64,000 bases of DNA from Nakaseomyces glabratus (GCF_010111755.1 NC_088952.1:62001-126000), one strand, 5' to 3'; shown: positions 39,541-49,284, counted from the first letter of the stretch. The notes: a model not told the origin generated them from the letters alone. Numbers and translations are program-made.

Positions 39541-40059
39541 GCTGAAATGCTATGCTATTTTTTTTTTAATTTTGTAACTAATATGGCCCAGACTTGTCTA
39601 ATATCAGATGCAAAATGAGTTTTCTATTGCAGCCTGTTTGGCATGTCACATATTTTTCCTATTGTTGCTTATATTCCCATTATTGAGCTAGAGTTTTATG
39701 AAACTTTTTATGAAACTGAGCTTATTGTTGAAGAAACCGAAATTCCTGTGGCCTCGGCGTAGAAACCTGTTATTCTCAAATCCAAACAACAAGTTGTATT
39801 TTTTTTTTGTTGTTCTTTTCCCGCCTAATACTTTTGAAGTATTATAATAATGAAACGACTTTAACGAATATAGTTTTTATAAATATAAATAAATTTCTTA
39901 AAAAAAATATTGTACATACACAGACTGAGGGGCGGAATGGTTGGCTATGTTTCTCGAGGCAGTGTAATAGTAGATGTTAAAAAGAGTATTGGGGGAACAA
40001 CATATCAGCATATACATATAAATATATATAGGTATGTGTGTGTGTATATATTTATATAT
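39541..40059. other. convergent 3' region of the PSP1-family gene and TFS1
   Basis: AT-rich, with T runs at 39558-39566 and 39800-39807 and a TATATA/TGTGTG stretch just after the TFS1 stop (40015-40055). No gene was seen. Confidence 0.4.
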
Positions 40060-40692
40060 TTAAGCGTTTTCGGCGAAGAAGAAGTTAGCAGCCAAAAGCT
40101 CTAGCTTGTTCTCCTTGGCCCACTTGTCGGCGCCGACGGCAGGCTCGCCGTATCCCCAGTTGGCTCTATCCTTGATCTTTGTCAGCTGGGAAGAGGGCGC
40201 GTTCTGTCTGTACAGAAGGAACACGTACCTGTGCTTGCCGGTGCCCTTAGGAGGTGCCGGCCCCATGTACTCCACCAGGGTGTTGCCGTTTGCGTTGAGG
40301 TCGGCGCAGACAAACTCGCGGGAGACGCCGCCGGCGGCACCTGCAGCCGAGGCGAGCTTGTTGTTAGGCACCAGCTGTATGTCTGTTCTGACGTAGTGGC
40401 AGTACTCGGACCACTTGTGGTCCGTGCGGGAAGGCGCGTCCGGGTCTGTGAGGACCACGATGAACCTGTCGTTGTCCGGGTCGCTCACGCCGGAGGTGGA
40501 AGTGTAAGTGATCTCGGGCAGCGAGCTGGCCATTGGGACGCTGATGTCGTTGCCGAGGGTTACGGAGTTGCTGTGTGGGTACTCAATGGTGAGGAACCCC
40601 TGTGGCTCAAAGTCAGGAACCACATCGGGGATGACCTCGTGCTTCTTCAAAGGGTCTACAATAGCCTGTGTAGTGTTGACGCTGTAGTTCAT
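40060..40692 (-). CDS. TFS1: PEBP-family carboxypeptidase Y inhibitor
   Basis: A 210-residue phosphatidylethanolamine-binding protein homologue starting at MNYSVNTTQAIVDPLKKHEV; the frame upstream begins at TTG. The PEBP signature is visible as VVLTDPDAPSRTDHKWSEYCHYVRTDI (here split; about 95-120) and YMGPAPPKGTGKHRYVFLLYR (split; about 151-171). Tfs1 inhibits vacuolar carboxypeptidase Y and the Ras GAP Ira2. The coding sequence is strikingly GC-rich with G/C third positions, unlike most of the window; 40321-40380 is 41 G+C of 60 by hand count. Position next to SAM matches YLR178C. Confidence 0.94.
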   Translation of the reverse strand: MNYSVNTTQAIVDPLKKHEVIPDVVPDFEPQGFLTIEYPHSNSVTLGNDISVPMASSLPEITYTSTSGVSDPDNDRFIVVLTDPDAPSRTDHKWSEYCHYVRTDIQLVPNNKLASAAGAAGGVSREFVCADLNANGNTLVEYMGPAPPKGTGKHRYVFLLYRQNAPSSQLTKIKDRANWGYGEPAVGADKWAKENKLELLAANFFFAENA

Positions 40693-40836
40693 AGTTGTTG
40701 CAATGTGCGGTTGTAAGTGTAGTTGCAATTGTAACGGTACACCAGCATCGACCTAACACCCCCCCCTTCCAACAACTACATACCTATTTATATTGCTATA
40801 GTAAGGGGATATTGTATATTAAAGGGTTTCTCGTAT

Positions 40837-40866
40837 TACACTTTGCGGGTAACCCCGCAAAGTGTA
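40837..40866. repeat. perfect 13-bp inverted repeat with a 4-base loop
   Basis: TACACTTTGCGGG (40837-40849), loop TAAC (40850-40853), CCCGCAAAGTGTA (40854-40866). The first arm and loop contain a Reb1 core (CGGGTAA, 40846-40852). Confidence 0.9.
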
Positions 40867-40882
40867 TAGAAGGTAAAGCAGG

Positions 40883-40893
40883 GTTACCCGCAA
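40883..40893 (+). promoter_or_regulatory. Reb1-type site (GTTACCCGCAA)
   Basis: Contains TTACCCG. Reverse complement of the copy at 40843-40853 within the inverted repeat; the third copy is at 40916-40926. Reb1 clears nucleosomes from divergent promoters. Confidence 0.6.
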
Positions 40894-40915
40894 GTATTGG
40901 GAAAGAAGAGAGAGA

Positions 40916-40926
40916 GTTACCCGCAA
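40916..40926 (+). promoter_or_regulatory. Reb1-type site (GTTACCCGCAA)
   Basis: Third copy of the same 11-mer in this promoter. Confidence 0.6.
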
Positions 40927-40978
40927 CGCATCACTGTCAACGCAGGAAACCAACACCCACTTCGTACAACACACACAA

Positions 40979-40987
40979 AAACTGTGG
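40979..40987 (+). promoter_or_regulatory. Met31/Met32 site (AAACTGTGG)
   Basis: Exact match to the zinc-finger site that recruits Met4 to sulfur-metabolism genes, 495 bp upstream of SAM. It fits methionine-dependent control of AdoMet synthetase. Confidence 0.65.
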
Positions 40988-41205
40988 CGTCCCGCATAAA
41001 ACGGAATTCAGGCACCCCCCACCAAGAACATAACTGCACACGGCACACGGCCCGATAGAAACTTTGTACTGCGAAGGTGCCAATGCGCAGAGTGAGCGTA
41101 CTGCCAGGGAAAGACACAGTTTTTCGGTTGCGATGCCCTGGACGGGTAGTAGTGCGGGCGTCTCTGAGGACTGACCGTTCGCATCACTAAAAAATTTTCA
41201 GTTTT

Positions 41206-41280
41206 TGCGCTGCGCTGTGCTGTGCGCACTACTGTATGCTCTGCTGTATGCTGTGCTGTGCGCTGTGCGCTGAGTGTGCG
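41206..41280 (+). repeat. CTGTG/CTGTATG low-complexity stretch
   Basis: Irregular repeats of GCGCTGTG, CTGTATG and CTGTGCTGTG in the SAM promoter, with a strong strand bias in C and G/T. Confidence 0.75.
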
Positions 41281-41385
41281 ATGGCCCTTGTGAAAATTTG
41301 TGTATGTTCCCTTCTGTGCTTATGGCTGAGGAAAGTGAAAAAAAAAAAATTTGAGCTGAAATTCTGAAATTCTGAAATTTTTCAC

Positions 41386-41393
41386 TATATAAG
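41386..41393 (+). promoter_or_regulatory. TATA box (TATATAAG) of SAM
   Basis: Consensus TATA element 96 bp upstream of the SAM start codon, downstream of an A run, as usual for highly expressed yeast genes. Confidence 0.7.
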
Positions 41394-41481
41394 CTTGCAA
41401 TGGCCCAAATGTCAATTGCTGTCAATTGTTCAAGCCGATAGAACATAACCACACACACATACATCACATCACAACGTAACA

Positions 41482-42630
41482 ATGGCTGGTACTTTCTTGT
41501 TTACTTCTGAATCCGTCGGTGAAGGTCACCCAGATAAGATCTGTGACCAAGTCTCCGATGCCATCCTGGATGCCTGTCTTGCTGTCGACCCACACTCCAA
41601 GGTCGCCTGTGAGACCGCTGCCAAGACCGGTATGATCATGGTCTTCGGTGAGATCACCACCAAGGCTGTGCTGGACTACCAGAAGATCGTCAGAGACACC
41701 ATCAAGAAGATCGGTTACGACGCTTCCGACAAGGGTTTCGACTACAAGACCTGTAACGTCTTGGTCGCCATCGAGCAGCAGTCCCCAGACATTGCCCAAG
41801 GTGTGCACGAGGAGAAGGACTTGGAGAACATCGGTGCCGGTGACCAAGGTATCATGTTCGGTTACGCTACTGACGAGACCCCAGAAGGTCTGCCATTGAC
41901 CATCCTGTTGGCCCACAAGCTGAACATGGCCATGGCCGACGCCAGACGTGACGGCTCCTTGGCCTGGTTGAGACCAGACACCAAGACCCAAGTCACCGTC
42001 GAGTACAAGGACGAGAGCGGTAGATGGGTCCCACAGAGAATCGACACCGTCGTCGTCTCCGCCCAACACGCCGACGAAATCTCCACCGAGGACTTGAGAT
42101 CTAAGATCAAGACCGAAATCATCGACAAAGTCATCCCAGCAGACATGCTAGATGAGAACACCAAGTACTACATCCAACCTTCCGGTAGATTCGTCATCGG
42201 TGGCCCTCAAGGTGACGCCGGTTTGACCGGTAGAAAGATCATCGTCGACGCCTACGGTGGTGCTTCCTCCGTCGGTGGTGGTGCTTTCTCCGGTAAGGAC
42301 TACTCCAAGGTCGACCGTTCTGCCGCTTACGCCGCCAGATGGGTCGCTAAGTCCCTAGTCGCCGCTGGCCTATGTAAGAGAGTTCAAGTCCAATTCTCTT
42401 ACGCCATCGGTATCGCCGAACCATTGTCTCTACACGTCGAGACTTACGGTACCGCTACCAGACCAGATGACGAAATCATTGAAATCATCAAGAAGAACTT
42501 CGACCTAAGACCAGGTATCTTGGTCAAGGAATTGGACTTGGCTAGACCAATCTACTTGCCAACCGCTTCCTACGGTCACTTCACCAACCAAGAATACCCA
42601 TGGGAACAACCAAAGAAGTTGGTCATCTAA
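41482..42630 (+). CDS. SAM1: S-adenosylmethionine synthetase
   Basis: Makes AdoMet from methionine and ATP in the cytosol. The 382-residue protein has the length of Sam1 and Sam2. Both family signatures are present: [11 protein letters not shown] at about 119-129 and GGGAFSGKD at about 266-274. The N-terminal [20 protein letters not shown] (about 7-26) contributes to the ATP and metal site. Codon usage is extremely biased and GC-rich, as for an abundant enzyme. The symbol SAM1 follows gene order (TFS1, VTA1, SWI6 as on chromosome XII, YLR180W); by sequence SAM1 and SAM2 cannot be separated by eye. The promoter has a Met31/32 site. Confidence 0.97.
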   Translation: MAGTFLFTSESVGEGHPDKICDQVSDAILDACLAVDPHSKVACETAAKTGMIMVFGEITTKAVLDYQKIVRDTIKKIGYDASDKGFDYKTCNVLVAIEQQSPDIAQGVHEEKDLENIGAGDQGIMFGYATDETPEGLPLTILLAHKLNMAMADARRDGSLAWLRPDTKTQVTVEYKDESGRWVPQRIDTVVVSAQHADEISTEDLRSKIKTEIIDKVIPADMLDENTKYYIQPSGRFVIGGPQGDAGLTGRKIIVDAYGGASSVGGGAFSGKDYSKVDRSAAYAARWVAKSLVAAGLCKRVQVQFSYAIGIAEPLSLHVETYGTATRPDDEIIEIIKKNFDLRPGILVKELDLARPIYLPTASYGHFTNQEYPWEQPKKLVI

Positions 42631-43076
42631 TTGTAATAATACCATTTAACGTATTTTTGATGCACAGCTTTCTTTCTATTGTACCTGTTCTTTTCTTTTC
42701 AACCATCCCAAACAAACCGAGAAAAGTATTTGTTTGACTTACAAAATAATTGAACCCCATTTTGCATTTTGAGAGTTTGCTTTTGAAAAGATGGAAAAAA
42801 AATAACTTATATTAAAGATACAAAATAAACAAAAAATTGTTTCAACAAAATTTCACTTCCAATTCTCACTAATTTTTCCAATATATCGGACATTATTTTG
42901 GTATTCTAAGGCAATCTTATTCATTCATAATTAAATAAAACTTTATAAACCTTTGTTGATTTGCTCAACTCAAATCATGTATATTAATAAAAACTTCAAC
43001 TTTTTTAGTAACAAAACAAATCTGTCTTGAGTATTGTCATGCATATATCTGTTGTTATATAGGATTTCCCTTACCT
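42631..43076. other. convergent 3' region of SAM and VTA1
   Basis: AT-rich spacer with A runs and TATATA-type efficiency elements for 3'-end formation. No gene was seen. Confidence 0.4.
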
Positions 43077-44252
43077 CTACATAGTGTTTAACAACTCTAA
43101 AGCCTTGGTTAATTCGTCACGCGCTGTGGATATGTCCTCGTAGTTCAGTGCACTAATAGCATATTTAGCAAATCGCTGTATTTTCTCTATCTTATCTGCT
43201 TTATCCATCATATTCGCCAGATCATTCTTCGTGTATGTTGGTTTGGAAGTCTCTAGCTCTTCCAGCTCTTGTTCCATAGGAGTTGAACTTGTGTGAACCA
43301 CAGGCTCCACTGCATCGTCCTTTTCTTCCACATCGGCATCACTGCCTTGGTCCTCGTCACTTGAATCGACAAATGCTGGGGTGTCCAACTTCCTAGACGG
43401 TATGTTAGCGGGTGTGTCGGGTAATCCAAGGTTACTTGGCTCTTCACTACCACCATTTTCATCGGCTTGTGATCTGTAAAGATCATCAGGTTCGTTCTCT
43501 GAGTCCTCATCAGCCATCTTAAGCTTATTGATTAAATCGTCAACATCATCTTCAGTCACCGCATTATCTTGTGAATCTCCTACCAACTTGTTGACTTCCT
43601 CTTCCTCGGATTTATCAAGTGGAACATCATTAGATTCATCATCACCTCCCAAAAAGTCCGCATAGTCCAATTCTTGAGGTTTTTCCTCGCCGGACTCTTC
43701 CTTAGCTGTATCAGTAACAAGATTGTCCAGTTCTTTATCCAATTCCTCATCATTAGGCTCGGCCTCTTGCTTTTGCAACTCACCTTTGGCCATTTTACTC
43801 AAATATATCTTACAATATTTTACTCTCTCTGCTACTTTAGACAAATCTTGCAAATCAGACTGCCAAAGATGAATGACACATGTAAACAGATCAATGCAGC
43901 ACCACAAACCACGCTTGAGTGTCAGATCCCAAGGCCCATCCTGAACCTGTTTTAATTTATCATTGTACAATGACATCGCAAAATTCAGCATGTAAACCAT
44001 GGCTTTCTTGCTGTCCTGCAGCAGTACTTTCACTCCATCAGCTTCAGAATCCTCAGAACCTGTGACTTCCTGCTTGAAGGTCTCAATCTGGTCAAGCAAC
44101 ATCGTAGCAGCCTCTGTAACCTCATCAGACCGCTCGCTCAGTTGCAAAAGCTTCTCCACCGCATACAACCGCAGGTAATACGCAACCACTGCAAGCCCAG
44201 CTCGCTCCATGTCCTGCGCGGTGGCAACTAACCGTACTGATCCACTATCCAT
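43077..44252 (-). CDS. VTA1: Vps4 activator Vta1
   Basis: Regulator of the AAA ATPase Vps4 in ESCRT-III disassembly at multivesicular bodies. The 391-residue protein (S. cerevisiae 330) has an N-terminal tandem-MIT helical domain at about 1-165 (AGLAVVAYYLRLYAVEKLL, GLWCCIDLFTCVIHLWQ), a long acidic Asp/Glu/Ser-rich linker (about 170-340) and a C-terminal VSL helix pair that binds Vps4 (KIEKIQRFAKYAISALNYED, then ARDELTKALELLN). The linker is longer than in S. cerevisiae and explains the extra length. It is divergent from SWI6. Position matches YLR181W/C next to SWI6. Confidence 0.94.
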   Translation of the reverse strand: MDSGSVRLVATAQDMERAGLAVVAYYLRLYAVEKLLQLSERSDEVTEAATMLLDQIETFKQEVTGSEDSEADGVKVLLQDSKKAMVYMLNFAMSLYNDKLKQVQDGPWDLTLKRGLWCCIDLFTCVIHLWQSDLQDLSKVAERVKYCKIYLSKMAKGELQKQEAEPNDEELDKELDNLVTDTAKEESGEEKPQELDYADFLGGDDESNDVPLDKSEEEEVNKLVGDSQDNAVTEDDVDDLINKLKMADEDSENEPDDLYRSQADENGGSEEPSNLGLPDTPANIPSRKLDTPAFVDSSDEDQGSDADVEEKDDAVEPVVHTSSTPMEQELEELETSKPTYTKNDLANMMDKADKIEKIQRFAKYAISALNYEDISTARDELTKALELLNTM

Positions 44253-44570
44253 CTTCTTGTGCCGTTATCGTTTCGACCTCTATGCCAATGCCCTACTATA
44301 TACATCTTCATGCTCATCCCCAGTCCCTTTTATGCCTGCGATAAGGTTTTGCGTTGGAAACGAGCTTCTTCCACCTTGAAGCGAACGCCAGAAAGTTTAG
44401 AATTTCAGAAGTTTGATGGAAAGAGGACAACAATACAACTTCTTTGGACATATAGAAACTGTTCAACAGAATCAATTGGGCACTACAAAGGTAGGACTTG
44501 CAAGAAAAGGTGAAAGACATTTGTTCATAATAGTGGTTTCATCGAAAGTGCGATCGAATTACATCGAGAA
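44253..44570. other. VTA1-SWI6 divergent promoter
   Basis: A 318-bp shared promoter. I see no ACGCGT or CGCGAAA element and no TATA box. Confidence 0.4.
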
Positions 44571-46997
44571 ATGATAGAGTTGAGTAGGCCTGTTGCGAAG
44601 CTCGGGCTGAACCCGTTTAGCCTCCACTGCGACGCTGCCGGTGGTGTGTCGGTGGACGATATAGTTGTTATGCTGCGGTGGATCGAGGAGAGCAATTTTG
44701 GCGAAGTTTCTAGCGAACGTGTTGCACAATTGCGTGAACATGTCGAGTCACAATCGAGTGAGGATAAAGCCGAAGTATTGGCGAAGAATAATGTGATGGC
44801 GTCGGAAGACGGGTATGTGAGCAAAGACACGAGCTTGCAAGTGATGCAGAAACTAGGGATATTAGAAGAGTTTCAACAGGATTTAGATAGTTTCGGCAAA
44901 GACCACACAATTGAAGATAACCACGAAACACAACAGAAGCAAGAGGATATTGAGTCAAGTAGCCATGATACTGAAAGAAGTATCAATGTAACGTCTGATT
45001 TAAAACAAGAAGATACTGAACAGTTAGCTGACGCCAAGGTCGATGGCCATGTTGAAAATGGTGCGGACGCTGATGTCACGATTAATGAAGAAGGAAATGA
45101 TGATACTATGAAGGTCGACCAAGATATGACAGATTCGTCAGTGAAAAAACGTGGCAATGGATTGAGTAACATGGACCTCGATTTTGATTCACAAAGAGAA
45201 TTGGGGTCTCCATTGAAAAAAATGAAGCTGAAACCTACCTCGACATCTCAAAACTCTTCTTTGGATACCTTACATGAGGATGATACTGAAGAGATTAAAA
45301 ATTTGGCGGACCAACCGATCGTGATAACTACACATGATCTTGAAAAGGTCAATGATACACCGATAACTTTGCGCACCGCTGACCACCCATCAGATGCAGT
45401 CGATAACGATCAAAAACTGAAACTAGAAACGTTTTTACAAAGGTTGTTATTCCCAGAGGCACATGAGTCACCATCAAAACTTGGTTCAAAAAATGGCAAT
45501 ACTAACCCTTCTCATACTTTTGAAAATGCATTATATGAAGTCGATTTAAGTATGCCTCAGGTACCACTGAACCTGAACATTCCTGCAGATGAGCATGGCA
45601 ATACACCTTTGCATTGGTTAACCTCTATTGCAAATATCGATTTGGTGAAAGAATTGGTCAAGCATGGTGCAAGTAGATTGCTCGGCGATAATGCCGGTGA
45701 ATCAGCATTAGTGAAAGCTGTGAAATCAGTAAATAATTATGATGCCGGAACTTTTGAAGAGTTACTGGATTACCTATACCCATGTTTGATACTTAAAGAC
45801 TCCATGAATAGAACCATTTTACACCACATCGTTATAACCTCAGGTATGTCACGTTGCGCTATTGCGGCAAAATATTACCTTGATATACTGATGGGATGGG
45901 TTGTTAAGAAGCAAACTAGAAAACTCGATGGCACACCCGATTCTATATTCCAGTCCATTGACTTGAAATGGTTTATTAATAATCTATTAAATGCACAAGA
46001 TTCGAATGGTGACACATGCTTGAATATTGCTGCAAGACTGGGTAATGTATCTATAATTGATGCCTTACTAGACTACGGGGCTGACCCTGTTATTTCTAAC
46101 AAGTCTGGATTGAGACCAGTAGACTTTGGAGCAGGAACTTCAAAACTAAGAGGTCAAAAGGGAGAAATGAGCCAACCTAAGATAATGTCACCAGCAGCTG
46201 GTAATAAACAGGTAACAGAATTAAGTTCTGTAGACACAGGAAATCTGATACGAGAATTAGAAACCTTGTTGAACAAAGTTAAAACCAACTATGAGGATGA
46301 AGTGTATCAATACAAAAATAAGCTAGAAAAACTTCATTCGCAGTTAAACTCACAGAGGGAGCTTCTGGCCACTTCTAGAGACAGACTGGCCCATACAAAG
46401 CAATTAAGGGATGACTATGCTCTACTGAAAGAACAATTGATGAATATAAAACAAGGAATTGCTGAAGAAGAAGAAAACTTCAGGAAAGAAAGCGAGTTTC
46501 TTGGGTTTTCATCAGAGGAGGCATCTAAGATTGATTGGAATTCTAGTGAATTTGACGCGGATGAACCTTTCAGAATTGATATAATATATGATTTGGTGGA
46601 ACACAAACTAAATAGCACTTATAAAGGAAACCTGGAGGAATTATTAAGCCAAGAGTCTGTTGAAAGTATCAAAAAGTCATTAATTGCTAATGCAGGAAGT
46701 GAGGATAAGTTGAAGGAACAGTTGGCATCAAGCCTACCCCCAGCGCCTCTATTGAAAGCGAGACTTGAGGCATATCGTAAAAACGATGACCACCTCCAAG
46801 ACGTTTTAGTTGGCATAAAGGAGAAAAGAACTGATTTGGAAAACAAGTTTAGAAGGGTGTTATCACTTTGCTTGAAGATAGAAGAAGGAAAGGTTGACGA
46901 TATGTTGGATGGCCTATTACAAGCAATCTCATCTGAGGACCCTCAAGAAATTGACACGGAAGAGATGCAAGATTTCTTGAAGAAACATAGTGATTGA
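44571..46997 (+). CDS. SWI6: SBF/MBF transcription cofactor Swi6
   Basis: Shared regulatory subunit of SBF (with Swi4) and MBF (with Mbp1), driving G1/S genes. The 808-residue protein (S. cerevisiae 803) has an N-terminal globular domain of about 110 residues, an acidic linker and a basic NLS-like motif with a Cdk site, ELGSPLKKMK, whose Ser213 corresponds to the Ser160 phosphosite that controls nuclear entry. Ankyrin repeats include DEHGNTPLHWLTSIANIDLV (about 340-360) and DSNGDTCLNIAARLGN (about 477-492). A coiled coil lies at about 560-650, and the C-terminal heterodimerisation segment (FRRVLSLCLKIEEGKVDDML) is nearly identical to S. cerevisiae. Position matches YLR182W. Confidence 0.97.
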   Translation: MIELSRPVAKLGLNPFSLHCDAAGGVSVDDIVVMLRWIEESNFGEVSSERVAQLREHVESQSSEDKAEVLAKNNVMASEDGYVSKDTSLQVMQKLGILEEFQQDLDSFGKDHTIEDNHETQQKQEDIESSSHDTERSINVTSDLKQEDTEQLADAKVDGHVENGADADVTINEEGNDDTMKVDQDMTDSSVKKRGNGLSNMDLDFDSQRELGSPLKKMKLKPTSTSQNSSLDTLHEDDTEEIKNLADQPIVITTHDLEKVNDTPITLRTADHPSDAVDNDQKLKLETFLQRLLFPEAHESPSKLGSKNGNTNPSHTFENALYEVDLSMPQVPLNLNIPADEHGNTPLHWLTSIANIDLVKELVKHGASRLLGDNAGESALVKAVKSVNNYDAGTFEELLDYLYPCLILKDSMNRTILHHIVITSGMSRCAIAAKYYLDILMGWVVKKQTRKLDGTPDSIFQSIDLKWFINNLLNAQDSNGDTCLNIAARLGNVSIIDALLDYGADPVISNKSGLRPVDFGAGTSKLRGQKGEMSQPKIMSPAAGNKQVTELSSVDTGNLIRELETLLNKVKTNYEDEVYQYKNKLEKLHSQLNSQRELLATSRDRLAHTKQLRDDYALLKEQLMNIKQGIAEEEENFRKESEFLGFSSEEASKIDWNSSEFDADEPFRIDIIYDLVEHKLNSTYKGNLEELLSQESVESIKKSLIANAGSEDKLKEQLASSLPPAPLLKARLEAYRKNDDHLQDVLVGIKEKRTDLENKFRRVLSLCLKIEEGKVDDMLDGLLQAISSEDPQEIDTEEMQDFLKKHSD

Positions 46998-47225
46998 GTA
47001 GCTAATTTATTATTTAAGACCTTCGTTTGTACTTTACAGAGATGGATAATCTATACATTTAATTTTTTAATGTCAATTTCATTATTTGTCTTGAATGCAC
47101 TTACATTACTAGCTACCAAAACATAATATAATTTTATGAATGTCACTTCTAAAATGATATAAGTAAATGATACCTTCATAATTTTTAAATATAATTAATA
47201 TGAACATGTACTAACAACTAACAAT

Positions 47226-48812
47226 TTATTTAGCTGGTTTCTTCCAAAAGTACTGCTTATGTGTCTTTCTACATGACCTTAAATTTGATCTACCACCTTT
47301 TAATGACATGACTAGTCCCCTACGGTCATTATCAGAGTCATTCTCCAAGTCATAGAAGTATTCCTCATCAAGAGGCTTTCCTGCAGCATCCTTACCCTCT
47401 CTGTAGATAATACCAACGCATTTGATATCTCCCAATAATACGCGCAATTCATTACGTGACAATTCGGCTGTTTTACTGTTAACTGATTGTAATTGGAACA
47501 ATGGAGTCTGCTGTATATTTGCAAATGCCAAGTGATTCACTAGGACGTTCTTAACATTCTCGATATCTATTCCTTTAACCTTTAGTTGCTCAATCACCTC
47601 TTCCTTGCTTAGTTTCTTTTGCTCTTTCTTGGCTTTTTTTGGCTTGTTCAGGACAGCGCTGTTTTCTGATTGCTCAATTGGTCTCTTGTTAATGGATTTC
47701 TTACTTAGCGCACTTTTAGATTTATCATGATGAGCGATTGGAGATTCTGGCAAGCTAAAAACGTTGGCCTTAGAATTATCCTTTCTTGGTGCCTTTGGTG
47801 AGAAAGCGCTCAGCTTGAAAGAAGAGCTTGGTGTCGCGAATTTGGGTTTAGGTATTCCGAAAGGCTTAGTATTGCCAAAATGATGTAACGAGATTGGTGA
47901 GCTAGGTTCTACTTTGCTCAACGCTTGTTGAGACTCAGAGCTAGAACTGGAGAACTCAGTTAGGTCAGAGGTTGACTGTTTAGTTTCCTTTAGAACTGGC
48001 TTTTTGATAATGTAGCTATGTGTCTTTCTTCTCTTGACCACGTATATGATACCTTCTGCGCCCCTGAAATCTATAACTGTACCTTTGACATATGGGATGA
48101 TCACACTCTCGTTTTGCAACAAAGTGAAAGAAGTCAACTCGACGTCAATAACCAGTTTTTCTGAGAAGTAGGGCACAGTAGCACTATTGTCTTTCAAGAG
48201 TAAGTATTCTGCACCTTCGGAGTCCCTGATGACACCTTTGTTCTCTGTGTTGTACTTGACCAGTTTGCATTGCAATTTCTTAGGGAGCAAGACAACTAGA
48301 CCGTTTGAGCCCAAACATTTCAGCTTGATTTGCTTTGTCTTTGGTAAGTAGTTCACAAGAGCATGCTTTCTAGATATCTTCAACTTGCTTGGCAGAACCA
48401 CGTCGCAGGATGCTTTACGACCGATAGTTAGCGGTTCTGGGCGGTCGGTGGACAATTTGATAAGTGTTCTCCTCTTGGGTGGAGCGTAAACTGGTACCAG
48501 TGTAGTGGCAGTAGAAGTGGCAGACGAAGGGGAAGTGGTAGTGCCGCTTAGCGAGGAGTCGGCAATTCTTGGTGGTGATGTGTGTAAGGGTGGACTGTCA
48601 GTTATATCACGCGTGTGTCTCACTGGGGAGGACCTTCCGGTACTTGACGATGGGAATGGGGTTGGATAGTCATGGGATTGCAGCTCAGGCTTCTTTGGTG
48701 GCAATGGAGTTACTTTGAACCCTTTCTCGGTGTAATCGCCTTCTGAGTGGAAGAACGGATTCTTCTCGGTAGTGCTCCTCACTGGAGATGATGGCGGGAA
48801 TTGCTCAAACAT
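47226..48812 (-). CDS. TOS4: FHA-domain chromatin protein Tos4
   Basis: A 528-residue protein (S. cerevisiae Tos4 489; paralogue Plm2). The N-terminus is Ser/Pro-rich with many SP sites. The FHA domain lies at about 113-195 (STDRPEPLTIGRKASCDVVL, then KISRKHALVNYLPK), where GRK, S and SRKHA are the phosphothreonine-binding residues. A basic stretch follows, and the C-terminus carries a conserved block (VKGIDIENVKNVLVNHLAFA) typical of Tos4/Plm2. Tos4 binds promoters and histone deacetylases in G1/S and supports checkpoint responses. It is a classical SBF target; one ACGCGT and two CGCGAAA motifs lie upstream. Position matches YLR183C. Confidence 0.94.
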   Translation of the reverse strand: MFEQFPPSSPVRSTTEKNPFFHSEGDYTEKGFKVTPLPPKKPELQSHDYPTPFPSSSTGRSSPVRHTRDITDSPPLHTSPPRIADSSLSGTTTSPSSATSTATTLVPVYAPPKRRTLIKLSTDRPEPLTIGRKASCDVVLPSKLKISRKHALVNYLPKTKQIKLKCLGSNGLVVLLPKKLQCKLVKYNTENKGVIRDSEGAEYLLLKDNSATVPYFSEKLVIDVELTSFTLLQNESVIIPYVKGTVIDFRGAEGIIYVVKRRKTHSYIIKKPVLKETKQSTSDLTEFSSSSSESQQALSKVEPSSPISLHHFGNTKPFGIPKPKFATPSSSFKLSAFSPKAPRKDNSKANVFSLPESPIAHHDKSKSALSKKSINKRPIEQSENSAVLNKPKKAKKEQKKLSKEEVIEQLKVKGIDIENVKNVLVNHLAFANIQQTPLFQLQSVNSKTAELSRNELRVLLGDIKCVGIIYREGKDAAGKPLDEEYFYDLENDSDNDRRGLVMSLKGGRSNLRSCRKTHKQYFWKKPAK

Positions 48813-48995
48813 GGGTGACTTGTTTAGCGGTATGCAGATAGAAGTCTTTTTTTTGAAGATATCTCTACTTTTCTACAATAACAGCAATTGATATATATAT
48901 TTGTAAAGGCGTCAACAATATATTTGGAGCAGTTGGATGGGATAGCAACTGAAAGAAAGTTTTGAGAGCCATGAGAGAAGCATGTTAACGGTTTT

Positions 48996-49001
48996 ACGCG
49001 T
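48996..49001. promoter_or_regulatory. MCB element (ACGCGT) upstream of TOS4
   Basis: Exact MluI cell-cycle box, 184 bp upstream of TOS4; bound by MBF in yeast. Confidence 0.6.
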
Positions 49002-49059
49002 AACACTACAAGCATCAAGAGCACACTAATGAATATGGATACTGATGTTGAGGATTGTG

Positions 49060-49127
49060 TGAGTGTATGTGTGCTTGTGTATGTGTGCTTGTGTATGTGT
49101 GTTTGTATGTGTGTGTTTGTATGTGAC
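49060..49127 (+). repeat. TG-rich microsatellite (GTGTATGTGTGCTTG type)
   Basis: Imperfect repeats of GTGTGCTTGTGTAT and GTGTGTTTGTAT between TOS4 and RPL37. Confidence 0.8.
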
Positions 49128-49269
49128 ACGTTATTATGGTGGTTTTTAAGGTGCGTTTGTTTACATTTGTTGACATTTTCCAGTGCTCTCCGTGTGTGTC
49201 TGTGTGTGGTGTCTCGCATCGAAACTGACAAAAAGTCGAAATTCTGAAATTAAATTCGCTTTAATTCCT

Positions 49270-49284
49270 TTTCGCGTTTTCGCG
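49270..49284 (-). promoter_or_regulatory. tandem SCB-like elements (CGCGAAA twice)
   Basis: TTTCGCG at 49270-49276 and 49278-49284 on the plus strand, reading CGCGAAA toward TOS4. They match the SBF core and lie about 460 bp upstream of TOS4. Confidence 0.5.

Larger units (their letters stand above)
40693..41481. other. TFS1-SAM divergent promoter
   Basis: A 789-bp shared promoter, rich in recognisable elements: a C run near 40758, a 13-bp inverted repeat at 40837-40866, three Reb1-type 11-mers, a Met31/32 site, a CTGTG-rich low-complexity stretch and a TATA box for SAM. Each is listed separately. Confidence 0.65.

Noticed and set aside
41464..42069. 201-codon minus-strand frame opposite SAM
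   Set aside because: It is an antisense shadow caused by the strong codon bias of SAM.
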